From Acidilobus saccharovorans 345-15 (GTDB lineage Archaea > Thermoproteota > Thermoprotei_A > Sulfolobales > Acidilobaceae), in contig NC_014374.1 in the NCBI RefSeq assembly GCF_000144915.1, forward strand, positions 1,426,001 to 1,490,000: a DNA stretch of 64,000 nucleotides, read 5' to 3'. The notes beneath the pieces were generated by a model. It did no database searches and was not told the origin of the DNA. It saw only the letters and a list, made by a program, of their open reading frames with translations. Shown piece by piece: positions 51,489 to 60,304 of the stretch. Every line of letters begins with the position of its first letter. The first letter of the stretch is position 1. A program made the translations under genes and the position numbers.

Positions 51489-51790
51489 GCGTGGCCATGA
51501 GGCTGGAGAGCATGGGCTACGGCCTCCACGGCCACGACGTTGAGGTCACCGCCTGCTACTGCTACGGGGAGGGGGAGGCCAGGGACGACCTGGAGGCCAT
51601 AGGGGCCGCCCTCGACTCCGCGCTGAGCAGGGCCAACAGGAGGCCCCTCTGGGAGGTCACGGGGAGGGAGGGGACGCTGGAGGACCTTCTAGAGTACGTG
51701 GCCAGGTCGCTCTCGGCCTCGGGCCTGAGGGGGAGGCTCTGCTACCTCAGGGCCAGGGTGCCAGGCAGGGAGGTGGAGCTCAGGCTCTAG
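51455..51790 (+). CDS. 6-pyruvoyltetrahydropterin synthase/QueD-like protein
   Basis: A 111-residue T-fold protein. LHGHDVEVTACYCYG (24-38) matches the PTPS zinc-binding HGH; the first His of the usual triplet, in the FxAxH stretch, seems replaced by ASSTVS, so zinc chemistry may be altered. Strand order with EARDDLEAIGAALDSAL and ENLAxYVA-like LEDLLEYVARSL agrees with the family (C-terminal Glu helix). A role in queuosine/archaeosine or pterin synthesis is inference. TTG start (TTGGAGTGG). Confidence 0.7.
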   Translation: MEWSLCASSTVSVAMRLESMGYGLHGHDVEVTACYCYGEGEARDDLEAIGAALDSALSRANRRPLWEVTGREGTLEDLLEYVARSLSASGLRGRLCYLRARVPGREVELRL

Positions 51791-52017
51791 CCGCCGCCGG
51801 TCTCGGGCAGCAGCACAACCGTGCTCCCCGGCCTGACCGGGGTGTCGGGCTCAGCTCCCTTGCCGTCCACCAGGAGCACGTAGTCGGACCTCCTCAGCTT
51901 CCTTATGACCGGGGCGATGTCCTCTACCTTGGCCTCGCCGTTGACCTCCACTTGGGCCTCATTGGTGCCGGCAAGGTCGGCCAGGAAGCCCAGGTACTTG
52001 ACCCTGACCTTGCCCAT
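51787..52017 (-). CDS. MoaD/ThiS-like ubiquitin-fold sulfur carrier
   Basis: A 76-residue beta-grasp protein with a C-terminal Gly-Gly (ETGGG) as used for thiocarboxylate or protein conjugation (MoaD, SAMP or Urm1-like). GKVRVKYLGFLADLAGTNEA and RPGSTVVLLPE match the family. It is convergent with and overlaps the PTPS-like gene by four bases. No MoaE or E1-like gene is adjacent. Confidence 0.9.
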   Translation of the reverse strand: MGKVRVKYLGFLADLAGTNEAQVEVNGEAKVEDIAPVIRKLRRSDYVLLVDGKGAEPDTPVRPGSTVVLLPETGGG

Positions 52018-52118
52018 CCTCCCCTTCCCCTGATAGCTGATGCCCAGGGGGCTCTAACGCTTTAGCACTTACCTCCCAGGGCCTCATTGTAATATACCGT
52101 CCAGGCACAACCACGTCG

Positions 52119-52823
52119 GTGAGCGGCTTGTACAGGCTCGAGGAGCTCAGCTCCGCCCAGGCCAGGGAGCTCATGTCAAGGGAGGACGCGATAGTTATCA
52201 TACCGGTGGGCAGCGTTGAGCAGCACTGCGAGGGCCCCCTGGGCACAGACCTCATGATAGCCCAGGGCGTCGCGGAGGCGGCGTGCGAGAGGGTGAGCGG
52301 GCCCTGCGTCCTCGCTCCCCCCATAGCTTACGGCTTCTCCGCCGAGTGGTCCCTGGCCCCGGGCACGGTGTCCCTCTCGCTCCAGGCCCTCCAGCTGCTC
52401 CTCAGGGACGTCATAACGTCGCTGGTGAGGTCCGGGGCCAGAAACGTGGTCATAGTGAACGGTCACTACGGCAACTCCCCGGCGGTCGAGGCTGCCCTCA
52501 GGGACATGATGCCCTCCCTGCCGCCCGAGGTCGCGGTGGTGCAGGTCAACTACTGGGAGGCCCTGGAGCTCGACGTGGGCCATGCCAGCGACGCCGAGGC
52601 TGAGGTCATGAAGGCCCTGGGCTACAGCGTTGACTTCGGCAGGTGCGAGTGCCTCCAGGGCTCGCCGAGGGGCGCGAAGGTCTACGTGAGGCCGGGCGAG
52701 GGGCCCGCCACGCTTAGGTCCCCCGCCAGGGGGCTCACCAGGGACTTCATAGGGTCGGCCGTGGCTGAGGCCATAGAGGCCGCCCTGGGGGCAGCCAGGG
52801 GCTCAAGGAGGCCCCTGCCGTAG
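52119..52823 (+). CDS. Creatininase-family amidohydrolase
   Basis: A 234-residue metal-dependent amidohydrolase. The metal motif is VGSVEQHCEGPLGTD (E34, H36, D44), with NGHYGN near residue 115 and a DVGHASDAEAE site near 150 in place of the usual HAGxxE. Family members include creatininase and the archaeal ArfB formamide hydrolase of riboflavin/F420 synthesis; ArfB is a reasonable possibility given nearby pterin-like genes. GTG start (VSGLYRLEEL). Confidence 0.85.
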   Translation: MSGLYRLEELSSAQARELMSREDAIVIIPVGSVEQHCEGPLGTDLMIAQGVAEAACERVSGPCVLAPPIAYGFSAEWSLAPGTVSLSLQALQLLLRDVITSLVRSGARNVVIVNGHYGNSPAVEAALRDMMPSLPPEVAVVQVNYWEALELDVGHASDAEAEVMKALGYSVDFGRCECLQGSPRGAKVYVRPGEGPATLRSPARGLTRDFIGSAVAEAIEAALGAARGSRRPLP

Positions 52824-53314
52824 GCCCTTGGCCTTGTTGGCCACTGTCCGCTGAGGGTGGTCAGGCACGTCAGGGCCGCAGTTGTAGATGCTTATGACTG
52901 CTCTCATTTCTTCGCTTTTTCTATAGAAGCCCTGAGAAGAAGCTGTGGAGCTCGGTCAAGAAGATGGCCACAACAGCCCAACATGCATAGACAACACTAG
53001 GATAACCGTGGCTAGGAGCCAGTTTGATACTCCAGCAATTATCCTAGTCCTTTCACTGGTCTCCATTAGGCTAGTCTTGGGCCCACCTGGCCAGCCCCAC
53101 GTAGCTGGCACTGCTAACTCATAGATAGACCATGCCGGAGAGGTCAAGCTGGCCCTTTGACTGATCCTGCTGCGGGGTCCCCAAGTCTAAGGCGTGTTCT
53201 GTATGGATAGGGAAAACTCAGGCTTCCACTGTAAGTATAGGCCTTGCTTGACCGTAGAGCCCTTATGTTTACTTAGGATTGCGCGATGAGTAACTATATG
53301 AATAACTACATTAG
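52824..53314. other. Gene-poor, lower-GC stretch with a decayed ORF
   Basis: Between the creatininase and phosphoglycerate mutase genes the GC content drops visibly to near 48%, against about 60-67% around it. No intact gene is clear. It holds the broken membrane-protein remnant listed next. Confidence 0.6.
52920..53147 (-). pseudogene. Remnant of a membrane-protein gene
   Basis: A TTG-start frame at 53147 reads 63 codons with TM helix IAGVSNWLLATVILVLSM then a stop. Shifting one frame near 52985 gives VYACWAVVAIFLTELHSFFS and then a stop near 52920, as if a helix were cut by a frameshift. Family unknown. It may equally be noise. Confidence 0.3.
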
Positions 53315-53959
53315 CTACCTTAAAACGCTCTTAGATCTTATCTTCAGCATATGGGCCTCTTGGTCCCAGTAGACATCATAAACTATGGGTTGGCCTGTTG
53401 GTATCTCCAGCTGAGGTACTTTATCCTCAGGTACGTCCTCAAGGTACATTATTATTGACCTTAGGCTGTTGCCGTGCGCTACCACTAAGACGTTCTTGCC
53501 ATTAACAAGGTCCAACAGTATAGTATTCTTGAAGAACGGCACTGTCCTCCTCTGAGTGTCCTCTAGGCTCTCCCCGTTGGGAGGCCTTGCTCTGAAACTC
53601 CTCCTCCATAGCCTGACCTGCTCTTCTCCATATGTCTTGGCTATCTCATCCTTGTTTAGGCCTTGCAAGTCTCCGTAATGTCTTTCATTTAAGTGCTCGT
53701 CTTTAATTACTGGCACGCGATAGCCCATGGCTAGCATCACCAGCTCCAGGGTCTCAATAGCTCTCTCCAACCTGCTCGTGTAGGCCACATCAAACCTATA
53801 ACCTCTTAGAAGAAGCCCAGCCCTGATGGCCTCCTCCCTGCCCTTGTCGGTTAGTGGTACGTCAACCCAGCCAGTGAACCTGTTCTCCCTGTTCCACAGC
53901 GACTCCCCATGCCTTAACAGGCACAACGTAGGCACGCGGTTCGCCCCTACTCTAGTCAT
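53315..53959 (-). CDS. gpmA: 2,3-bisphosphoglycerate-dependent phosphoglycerate mutase
   Basis: Interconverts 3- and 2-phosphoglycerate. The 214 residues show the phospho-His loop LLRHGESLWN (H17), FTGWVDVPLT, the acid residue in DEHLNERHYGDLQG (E88 region), and VVAHGNSLRS (H162), matching bacterial-type dPGM, although slightly short (E. coli 250). Most archaea use iPGM/aPGM, and the codons are AT-richer than in neighbours, so horizontal transfer from bacteria is likely. ATG start. Confidence 0.93.
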   Translation of the reverse strand: MTRVGANRVPTLCLLRHGESLWNRENRFTGWVDVPLTDKGREEAIRAGLLLRGYRFDVAYTSRLERAIETLELVMLAMGYRVPVIKDEHLNERHYGDLQGLNKDEIAKTYGEEQVRLWRRSFRARPPNGESLEDTQRRTVPFFKNTILLDLVNGKNVLVVAHGNSLRSIIMYLEDVPEDKVPQLEIPTGQPIVYDVYWDQEAHMLKIRSKSVLR

Positions 53960-54394
53960 AATCAGAAAAGAAAGCCTTAAGCCCGTGACGTCGAAGAACT
54001 CACTTGAGTTTCTCGAGCTTCTTTGCTTCCTCTGCTGCCTAACCTATAGTCTAATTGCTGCTGTCGTTCCCCACTGATCGCTGGCCAGGCCGAAGCCCTC
54101 CAGACTATAAAAAGTCGCTAAGGGGCGCGCCAGCCTTAGCGGGAGGGCTTTGATAATGGCGTCTCCAGACAACTTCGCCATCTTGATAATGAAATGAGTG
54201 GGAAAAGGGAAGTAAAATAATAGAATCAAGGTAGTCCTTTGTCTCAGGAGGCCCCGCGTGGCGTAGCCGTCCCTCACGTATCATATGACCAGCGCCTCCC
54301 CTAACACGCCCTTCAGCTGGCCGAGGCCGCGCGGGGCCAAGGCGAGGGTCAGCATATATACCTGGCCGAACCCATGTACATGAGTTGACGGCTT
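53960..54394. other. Gene-free stretch with strong TATA and inverted repeat
   Basis: This 435-bp region has no convincing gene, only short frames on both strands (the longest, 54044-54277 minus, has no recognisable domain). It contains a rightward TATA with a dyad (next entry), an ATGGCG/CGCCAT hairpin (54156-54161 and 54176-54181), and, at the end, TATATA (54354-54359) as the promoter of the next gene. Confidence 0.5.
54106..54141 (+). promoter_or_regulatory. TATA box and 8-bp inverted repeat covering the predicted start site
   Basis: TATAAAAAG (54106-54114) is followed by CGCTAAGG (54116-54123), a GGCGCGCC core, and CCTTAGCG (54134-54141). The right arm falls at the predicted transcription start. 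The only coding downstream is a 13-codon ATG frame at 54155-54196, so the transcript may be an RNA or leader. Confidence 0.5.
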
Positions 54395-54985
54395 ATGAGC
54401 CAAGGTTACGCCAAGGCTGCCGCGGAGCAGCTGAAGGAGGGGTCCCTCTGGGCCTTCATATCCCTGCTGCTGGCTGCGATAGGGGCGGGGATCCCCGTCG
54501 TGGGCTTCCTCGTCACGGGCGTCGGGGCCTACCTCTTCCTGACAAGGTCCAGGGGGAGCCTCGAGGCCTCCCTGAGGGACCTCCGCTCCTCAGGCCTCAG
54601 CCAGTACGACGGCTCCGGCTGGGTCAGGTACGTTCCGTATGCCCTTGGGGCCGTGGCGCTCGGGGAGCTGATAATGGCGGCCGCCGCGCTGATGGCTTTG
54701 GCCTCCATCCCGGGGCCCGGCGCCCTGATAGCTGTAATCGTTGTCAGGGAGCTCGGCTATGCCGTGGCGGCCCTGGGCTGGGTCGGCGTGCTCCTGGCCT
54801 CCATATTCCCCGGCCTTGAGGTCTATGACGTCGGCAGCAGGCTCAACGACGACCTCCTGAGGGTGGCCGGGATATTGATAATAGTCCCCTTCGCGGACGT
54901 GGTGGGCTGGATAATTACCTTCGTGGAGGCCGACCCCCTTGCCCAGAGGCTCGGAGGGGGAGGCCAGCAGCCGGGGCCCTCGTGA
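54395..54985 (+). CDS. Membrane protein, DUF996-like
   Basis: A 196-residue protein with about five TM helices (for example FISLLLAAIGAGIPVVGFLV, ALGAVALGELIMAAAALMAL), a short cytoplasmic N-terminus and a Gly/Gln tail. Similar in pattern to archaeal DUF996 membrane proteins; function unknown. The ATG lies about 38 bp after a TATATA box. A T5 run at 55058-55064 (CCTTTTTGTATC) may end it. Confidence 0.6.
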   Translation: MSQGYAKAAAEQLKEGSLWAFISLLLAAIGAGIPVVGFLVTGVGAYLFLTRSRGSLEASLRDLRSSGLSQYDGSGWVRYVPYALGAVALGELIMAAAALMALASIPGPGALIAVIVVRELGYAVAALGWVGVLLASIFPGLEVYDVGSRLNDDLLRVAGILIIVPFADVVGWIITFVEADPLAQRLGGGGQQPGPS

Positions 54986-55306
54986 GGCCGCGGCCTGCCA
55001 AGGTCGCCTGAGAATCAGGCCAAGCCCTGGGCTGAACCATTTCTCATGCTAACAGAAACCCTTTTTGTATCTGTTTACAAAACAAAATATTGACAAAGGA
55101 TGAGCTCCCGCCAGCGTGGGCTGTGCCCAGAAGGGCGGGCGAGGGCCGCCGCGGTGATATGCGAGCCCCGCGCCGCTGAGCTCGGCAGGTGGCCGAGGGC
55201 AGTCCCTACACTCGATCACGAGTGAACGTAAAATGACCGAGGTGAAAGCGCAGGGACGAACGGAAATAAAAAAGACCAAGTTAAGGCCTAGGCCGCCCTT
55301 CAGGTC
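54986..55306. other. Convergent intergenic region
   Basis: It separates two genes read toward each other. It holds a T5 tract (55058-55064) for the left gene and, on the minus strand, CTTTTTTTATTTCC (55263-55276) after the transporter gene: two terminators. Nothing else stands out. Confidence 0.55.
55263..55276 (-). terminator. T7 terminator of APC transporter gene
   Basis: The minus strand reads TCTTTTTTTATTTCC about 30 bp after the stop: a T7 run plus T3, strong for archaea. Confidence 0.55.
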
Positions 55307-57343
55307 TCAGGAGCCCTTTCCTCCCCCGTCGGCCTGCACTGGGGCGACGCCGAGCTCCCTCAGCACGGCGTCGAGGTCCCTGGTGAAGATGCCGCTGTAC
55401 ACCGAGTAGAAGAACAGGGCCAGGGCCACCAGGGCGGTCACCACGGTGTCCCACGGGAACGGTATTATAGGCGACGTGAAGGGGCCGTACTGGCCGAGCC
55501 AGGAGAGCGTGTAGGCGCCGAACAGCACGGCGAGCACCCAGTAGCCAGCGTTGGTGTGGGCCCTGCCCTCCTCGTTCATCTCCCCCTTGAGCCACTCCGT
55601 GAGCCCAACGGCCGCGCCCAGGTTTACCACCACGAAGCCCACCAGGGAGCCGACGGTCCTGGCGTCGACGGGCACCGGGGCCACGGACATGACGTTCCTC
55701 CACACCAGGAAGTACGTGGTGGCCGCCAGTATTGCCCAGAATACCACGCCCGCCGCAACGCCGTGGGCCCTGCTGACGCCGAACCTGGACGGGGCGACCA
55801 TCATGTAGTAGAGGCTCACGCCGACAAGTATGAAGGTCGCCGCCAGCCAGAGCACCGAGAACGTGGACCAGTAAACTATCAGGAAGGAGGCTATGAACGC
55901 TATGGCAGCTATCACCCAGGCGACCCTGTCGCTCCCCACCCTGAAGGGCCTCGGCATGTTGGGAACCGTCCTCCTGAGCACCATGAGGGCGGAGCCGCCA
56001 ATTATGTAGGTCAGCACCGTGGTCAGCGATATGAAGCTGACCATGAGGGCCCAGCCGGAGTAGGGCACCATGAACAGGGCCCCGAGCAGCCACGAGGTTA
56101 TCAGGGCTATCCACGGTATCCTGTACTTGTTGAGCCTAAGGAACCACTCGGGCAGCACCCCGTCTGCAGCCATGCCGTAGAGCACCCTGGTCGTGGTGCC
56201 CTCGTATATCCAGCCGGTGCCGCTTGGCGAGACGACGGCGTCAATGAGCAGTATGAAGGCCCAGCCAAGCAGTATGCCGATGCCGCTCACCGCCAGCAGC
56301 TCGTAGAAGGGCCCTGAGGATAGCACGGTGTAGCCGAGGCCCTGCCAGTTGCCGGGCGAGAGCTGGACCACCTTGTAGACCGTGGTCCCGTTCGGGTAGG
56401 TGTAGGTCAGGTTCATCTGGTACCTGGACCAGTCTATGCCTCCCACGAAGGAGACCTGCAGGAGCACGTAGAGCACTATGGCTATTATGAAGCCGAGTAT
56501 CGTGCCGAGGGGCACGTCCCTCTGCGGGTTCTTGGCCTCGCCGGCGTACTCAAGGCCCTGCCTGAAGCCAAGGTAGGCGAACACTATGCCTGTTGTGGGC
56601 AGCGCGAAGAACACCGGGGCCCAGCCGTAGGGGGCGAAGCCGTGGGCCGGGGAGAACGAGTAGGTCTTGTTGCCAACCGTTATGTTTCCGCCCGAGTAAG
56701 CCAGCGAGGCGAAGTTGGCCGGGTGGAAAATGAGGACAAGTATCAGTATGACTGTGGCGAACGGTATGACCAGCTTCCACCAGCCGGCCCCGTGGGTCAC
56801 GGCGCCCAGCAGCCTGACGCCGAACCAGTTGAGCAGGAAGAACGCTGTGAGGAAGGCGAAGGCTATGGCGAAGCCCACGCCGGTGAGCAGGGTCACCGTG
56901 ACGCCGGCCACTGTAGTTGAGTAGGTCAGCGGGGGCCACTTGGAGGGCCACCAGGTGGAGAGGTAGGTCACAGCCGCCTCAGCCTCTGCTGGGGCCACTG
57001 TCACGGCGCTCAGGAAGTAGGCCCAGCCGAGCAGGGTCGAGGCGAAGCTCCCGTGGCTGTACTGCGGGTACCTGACTATCGCGCCGGTCTTAGGTATAGC
57101 GCCCGAGAGCTCGGCGAAGGCGAGGGCCACGAAGAGCAGGAGCACGCCCGCTATAATCCATGACGTTATGGCGGCCGGGCCTGCCATGGCGGCCGCGTAG
57201 AAGGAGCCGAAGAGCCAGCCGCTGCCTATTATGGCGCCGAGCACCAGGAACATTATCTCGAGGAGCCCTAGGGCCTTCCTCAGCTCCCTGTCGCTCGCCT
57301 GCGCCTTCTCTATGTAGGAGTTCGAGCTGCCCACCAGGATCAC
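55307..57343 (-). CDS. APC-family amino acid/polyamine transporter, long form
   Basis: A 678-residue, about 14-TM permease. The N-terminal MFLVLGAIIGSGWLFGSFYA (about 30-49) is the APC TM1 unwound Gly-rich segment, and FRQGLEYAGEAKNPQRDVP in TM6-7 is the APC G-E-x-x-NP signature. It is longer than usual (about 450) because of large outer loops (sequons NIT, NKT, NLT, NGT) and two extra C-terminal helices plus tail. It probably takes up amino acids from peptide growth. ATG/TTG-type start at 57343. Confidence 0.92.
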   Translation of the reverse strand: MILVGSSNSYIEKAQASDRELRKALGLLEIMFLVLGAIIGSGWLFGSFYAAAMAGPAAITSWIIAGVLLLFVALAFAELSGAIPKTGAIVRYPQYSHGSFASTLLGWAYFLSAVTVAPAEAEAAVTYLSTWWPSKWPPLTYSTTVAGVTVTLLTGVGFAIAFAFLTAFFLLNWFGVRLLGAVTHGAGWWKLVIPFATVILILVLIFHPANFASLAYSGGNITVGNKTYSFSPAHGFAPYGWAPVFFALPTTGIVFAYLGFRQGLEYAGEAKNPQRDVPLGTILGFIIAIVLYVLLQVSFVGGIDWSRYQMNLTYTYPNGTTVYKVVQLSPGNWQGLGYTVLSSGPFYELLAVSGIGILLGWAFILLIDAVVSPSGTGWIYEGTTTRVLYGMAADGVLPEWFLRLNKYRIPWIALITSWLLGALFMVPYSGWALMVSFISLTTVLTYIIGGSALMVLRRTVPNMPRPFRVGSDRVAWVIAAIAFIASFLIVYWSTFSVLWLAATFILVGVSLYYMMVAPSRFGVSRAHGVAAGVVFWAILAATTYFLVWRNVMSVAPVPVDARTVGSLVGFVVVNLGAAVGLTEWLKGEMNEEGRAHTNAGYWVLAVLFGAYTLSWLGQYGPFTSPIIPFPWDTVVTALVALALFFYSVYSGIFTRDLDAVLRELGVAPVQADGGGKGS

Positions 57344-57727
57344 CTCATGTATATCGGAGTTACAACAAATAGTGGGAAAAATAAAAATTTTACCTGTAAT
57401 TAAACCGCCTAAGTTCCCACTTTCTATTATTAGGAAGCATGAGGGCCCAGGAGGCCGAGCTAAGCCGTGGTGAGCGCCTAGCGCGGCCCTCAGCCCCAGG
57501 CCCTTTATCAGCCGGCAGGGCTGCTGAGCACGTAGACCAGGCCTCCTCGCTCAGGAGCTAAAGCCGTCGGTCGGGCCGCGGGGTCGGCCGGGCGAGATCG
57601 GGCAGGGCACGTGCTCCAGGATTTGAGCCATTTTCATAGCGAGCTGACTTTCAGCGCAGCAAGTTACCTAAGTACAGCTCTTTACTGAAAACAAAAATAA
57701 AAAAAGTGAAGAAAAGGCCGAGGGCAG
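57344..57727. other. Intergenic region upstream of APC gene, with inverted repeat
   Basis: AGTGGGAA (57371-57378) and TTCCCACT (57414-57421) bracket an A/T-rich stretch holding the leftward TATA region. Further right there is GC-rich sequence with no gene visible, ending in the T-tract terminator of the surface-protein gene (57690-57712 on the minus strand). Confidence 0.55.
57690..57712 (-). terminator. T-tract terminator of surface protein gene
   Basis: The minus strand downstream of the stop at 57728 reads CTTTTTTTATTTTTGTTTTC, three T runs. Strong termination expected. Confidence 0.6.
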
Positions 57728-60304
57728 CTAGGCGCGGCCGCGCCTCAGCCTATAGAGAATTGCAACGGCCGCGCCCGCCACTATTATGGCTATTGCCGCC
57801 GCTATCGGGGCCGTGCTGATCCTGACCCGTGAGTACGTAGCAGTTGTCGGCGTTGTGGTGTGGGTCGCGGTCGGCGTCCTGTAGGCGGTGCTGGTGATGG
57901 TGTAGGTCGTCGGGCTTGTCACGCGCACCGTTGTCGTGGTGGTGTAAGTTACGGTAGAGGGCGGAGGAGTAACAGTTGTCGTTGTGGTGGTCGTGGTCGT
58001 CTCGGTGGCAGTCGTAGTATAGTTGCTCGTGGTAGTGATAGTGCTTGTGACTGTAGTAGTTGAAGTCGCAGTAACGGTAGTCACAGTCGTAGAGGTGGAG
58101 GAAGACGACGGTGAGAAGCTCACGTAGACCGTCTGCCCGGTCTGGACCACCCCGCTCAAGGGGGAGGCGGTGAAGCTGGGCGGCGGCAGGACGCGGAACT
58201 CGTAGCTGCCGGGCGCCTCGGTGAAGGTTATGACGCCTGAGGTGGTGTTGCTAGTGAGGCCTGCGAGCTCAACGCCCCACAGGCTCCCGCCTGGGAGGCC
58301 CGCCTCGACAAAGGAAATAGTGCCCAGGGACGCCGACGCTGAGCCGCTCGGCTCCTCAACAGCGCCGAACTCTGAGGAGTTGGCGTAAAACGACTCCGCG
58401 CCTGAGCCGAAGCCCATGGCCGCCACGTAGACCGCTCCCCCCTCAGGCGTGAGGGCCGACATGACTGCCGTGGAGCCAGCTACCAGGGTAGGCATGGGCT
58501 CATACAGCGGGGGCCGCCCTCTGAAGATGATCACCACGCCCCCCATGTCAGTGGTGCCCGTGTCGCAGCTGGCGGAGAGCGCCAGCTGCCCGCTGACGTT
58601 GGGGTAGTACTCGAGTCCGGGGCCCTCCTCGCCGCCCGAGCCGAAGCGGTAGAGGCCGTTTACCTGCCGCCCCTGCTCGTAGAGCGTCACCCCTCCCCAG
58701 CCGTCGGACGTGAAGTAAAGCACCAGGGCCGAGGAGTTAGGCGGGGCGTAGCCTATGTCCTGCACCTGCGGGGAGCTGCCCACCCCAAGGAAGGAGAAGT
58801 TGTAGGACGCCAGCACCGTGTTGCCCTGAGGGAACACAAGCAGCATGGGGGCTGAGTACATGGCCGAGCCCTGGGGGGCCGAGGCCTCGACCGTCACGTT
58901 AAGGCCGGGCCCGCTGTCGACGGGCCCAAGGAGGCCCGCGGCGCCCTGGTGCGTCCCATCGGCCGGAAAGCTCCCGTAGGGGGCCAGCACGTTGAACGCT
59001 ATGTCAGCCACCAGGCTTGAGTTAATGAAGACCGAGGCGTGGCCGTCACCGTAGGCCGTGAGGAACAAGTAGTAGGGCCCTCCGGCCGGGAGGGTCTCAA
59101 GGCCCTCGTTTGACGGGATGTCGGTGAAGAAGTACAGGGGCATGACAGTTGGGGGCCCGCCCAGGTACTCTACCAGCCCCCCGCTGACGTTCGTGGCCCC
59201 CGAGGGGGACTCCACGTACACGGCCACGCTGCCCCTCAGGCCCGGTATGTAGACGTAGAATGGCACTATGTAGTTATAGTAGGTCCCCGACCAGACAAGG
59301 GCCCCGTTGTCATATACGTACGCGGTCAGGTTCCCCGTTGTGCTCACCAGGAACAGCACCGCGCCGCTTCCGGCCACGTCGGCCTCCATGACCTCGACGG
59401 GCGAGCTGCCCACGTCCTCATACGAGAAGGCGTATGAGCCCGCGTACGCGCTCCCCGAGGGGAACTCTGAGACCCCAGCGATGACGTACTCGTACCCGCC
59501 TCCGGTCAGCGCATAGGAGACGTTGAGCAGCAGGGGCGACGAGGACGGGGGCACGCCCACGAACTCGGCTGGCATGTTGGCCCAGCTCGTCCCCGAGCCC
59601 ACATACGCAACGAAGGCCTGCCTCCAGTAGTCCTGGTCCGTGGCCACCGGGGTGCCGCGGGGGTTTCCTATGTATGAGTAGGCCACTGGATACACGAAGT
59701 AGGCGCCGCCCGCCGACGGGGTGAAGGTGAAGTTGTATGCGTTGACGCCAGGCTCATAGGTGGCCTGCACGCTCAGGTTCGTCGCCCCCGCGAACTGCAT
59801 GTAGGGTGAGACCACGAGGAAAATCAGGCCCTGCACGGGCGAGCCCAGCGAGTTGTTAACATCAACTGTTATGGAGTAGCTGCCGTTGCCGAGGTATGAA
59901 GCCCGCCAGGAGGATATCCAAGGCGTGTCCCTGCGGAAGGCGTAGGCCGAGGTGACGCCTGAGGAGGCCGTCACCTGCATGGAGCCCCAGTACTCCGTCG
60001 CGTTCAGCCCGCTGTTGGGGTAGTGGTACACGTAGAGCTGGTAGGTCCCCGGGGGCACCCCGAGGAACGCCACCTGCGAGCTGGCGTTCATGTAGGCCGT
60101 GGCAACGACGTTGCCGTTTGACGGGCTCACCAGGACGCCGTAGGCCACCCCCGGAACTTCAGCTGCTGGCTCGCCGTTGACGTTATATATGGTCACCACA
60201 ATGTTGCCCTCCGCGGGCTCTGCGCCGCTGGCTCCCGGGTGAAGGGGGAGCAGGAGGACCGCTAGGACCGCCGCTAGGACGAACAGGACTAACCTGGACC
60301 TCAA
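57728..60304 (-). CDS. Large secreted, C-terminally anchored surface protein
   Basis: An 858-residue exported protein: Sec signal (about 1-27), beta-rich ectodomain with tens of sequons, a thermopsin-like repeat domain near residues 655-730 (SFVEAGLPGGSLWGVELAG ... SPLSGVVQTGQ), a Thr/Ser-rich stalk (about 735-815, TTTTTT runs), then a C-terminal TM helix (AAIAIIVAGAAVAILY) and basic tail. No protease motif is visible, so it is probably a surface adhesin or S-layer-associated protein. TTG start (TTGAGGTCC) with TATA-like TTATATTTC about 55 bp upstream. Divergent from the tubulin-like gene. Confidence 0.85.
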   Translation of the reverse strand: MRSRLVLFVLAAVLAVLLLPLHPGASGAEPAEGNIVVTIYNVNGEPAAEVPGVAYGVLVSPSNGNVVATAYMNASSQVAFLGVPPGTYQLYVYHYPNSGLNATEYWGSMQVTASSGVTSAYAFRRDTPWISSWRASYLGNGSYSITVDVNNSLGSPVQGLIFLVVSPYMQFAGATNLSVQATYEPGVNAYNFTFTPSAGGAYFVYPVAYSYIGNPRGTPVATDQDYWRQAFVAYVGSGTSWANMPAEFVGVPPSSSPLLLNVSYALTGGGYEYVIAGVSEFPSGSAYAGSYAFSYEDVGSSPVEVMEADVAGSGAVLFLVSTTGNLTAYVYDNGALVWSGTYYNYIVPFYVYIPGLRGSVAVYVESPSGATNVSGGLVEYLGGPPTVMPLYFFTDIPSNEGLETLPAGGPYYLFLTAYGDGHASVFINSSLVADIAFNVLAPYGSFPADGTHQGAAGLLGPVDSGPGLNVTVEASAPQGSAMYSAPMLLVFPQGNTVLASYNFSFLGVGSSPQVQDIGYAPPNSSALVLYFTSDGWGGVTLYEQGRQVNGLYRFGSGGEEGPGLEYYPNVSGQLALSASCDTGTTDMGGVVIIFRGRPPLYEPMPTLVAGSTAVMSALTPEGGAVYVAAMGFGSGAESFYANSSEFGAVEEPSGSASASLGTISFVEAGLPGGSLWGVELAGLTSNTTSGVITFTEAPGSYEFRVLPPPSFTASPLSGVVQTGQTVYVSFSPSSSSTSTTVTTVTATSTTTVTSTITTTSNYTTTATETTTTTTTTTVTPPPSTVTYTTTTTVRVTSPTTYTITSTAYRTPTATHTTTPTTATYSRVRISTAPIAAAIAIIVAGAAVAILYRLRRGRA

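Noticed and set aside
54044-54277. 77-codon minus-strand frame near the strong TATA
   Set aside because: No domain, no clear ribosome site, and it reads through an inverted repeat and a promoter on the other strand.
57860-58100. Dense ACA/GTT-type short repeats
   Set aside because: They are the Thr-rich stalk codons of the surface protein; low complexity arises from coding, not from a separate repeat element.
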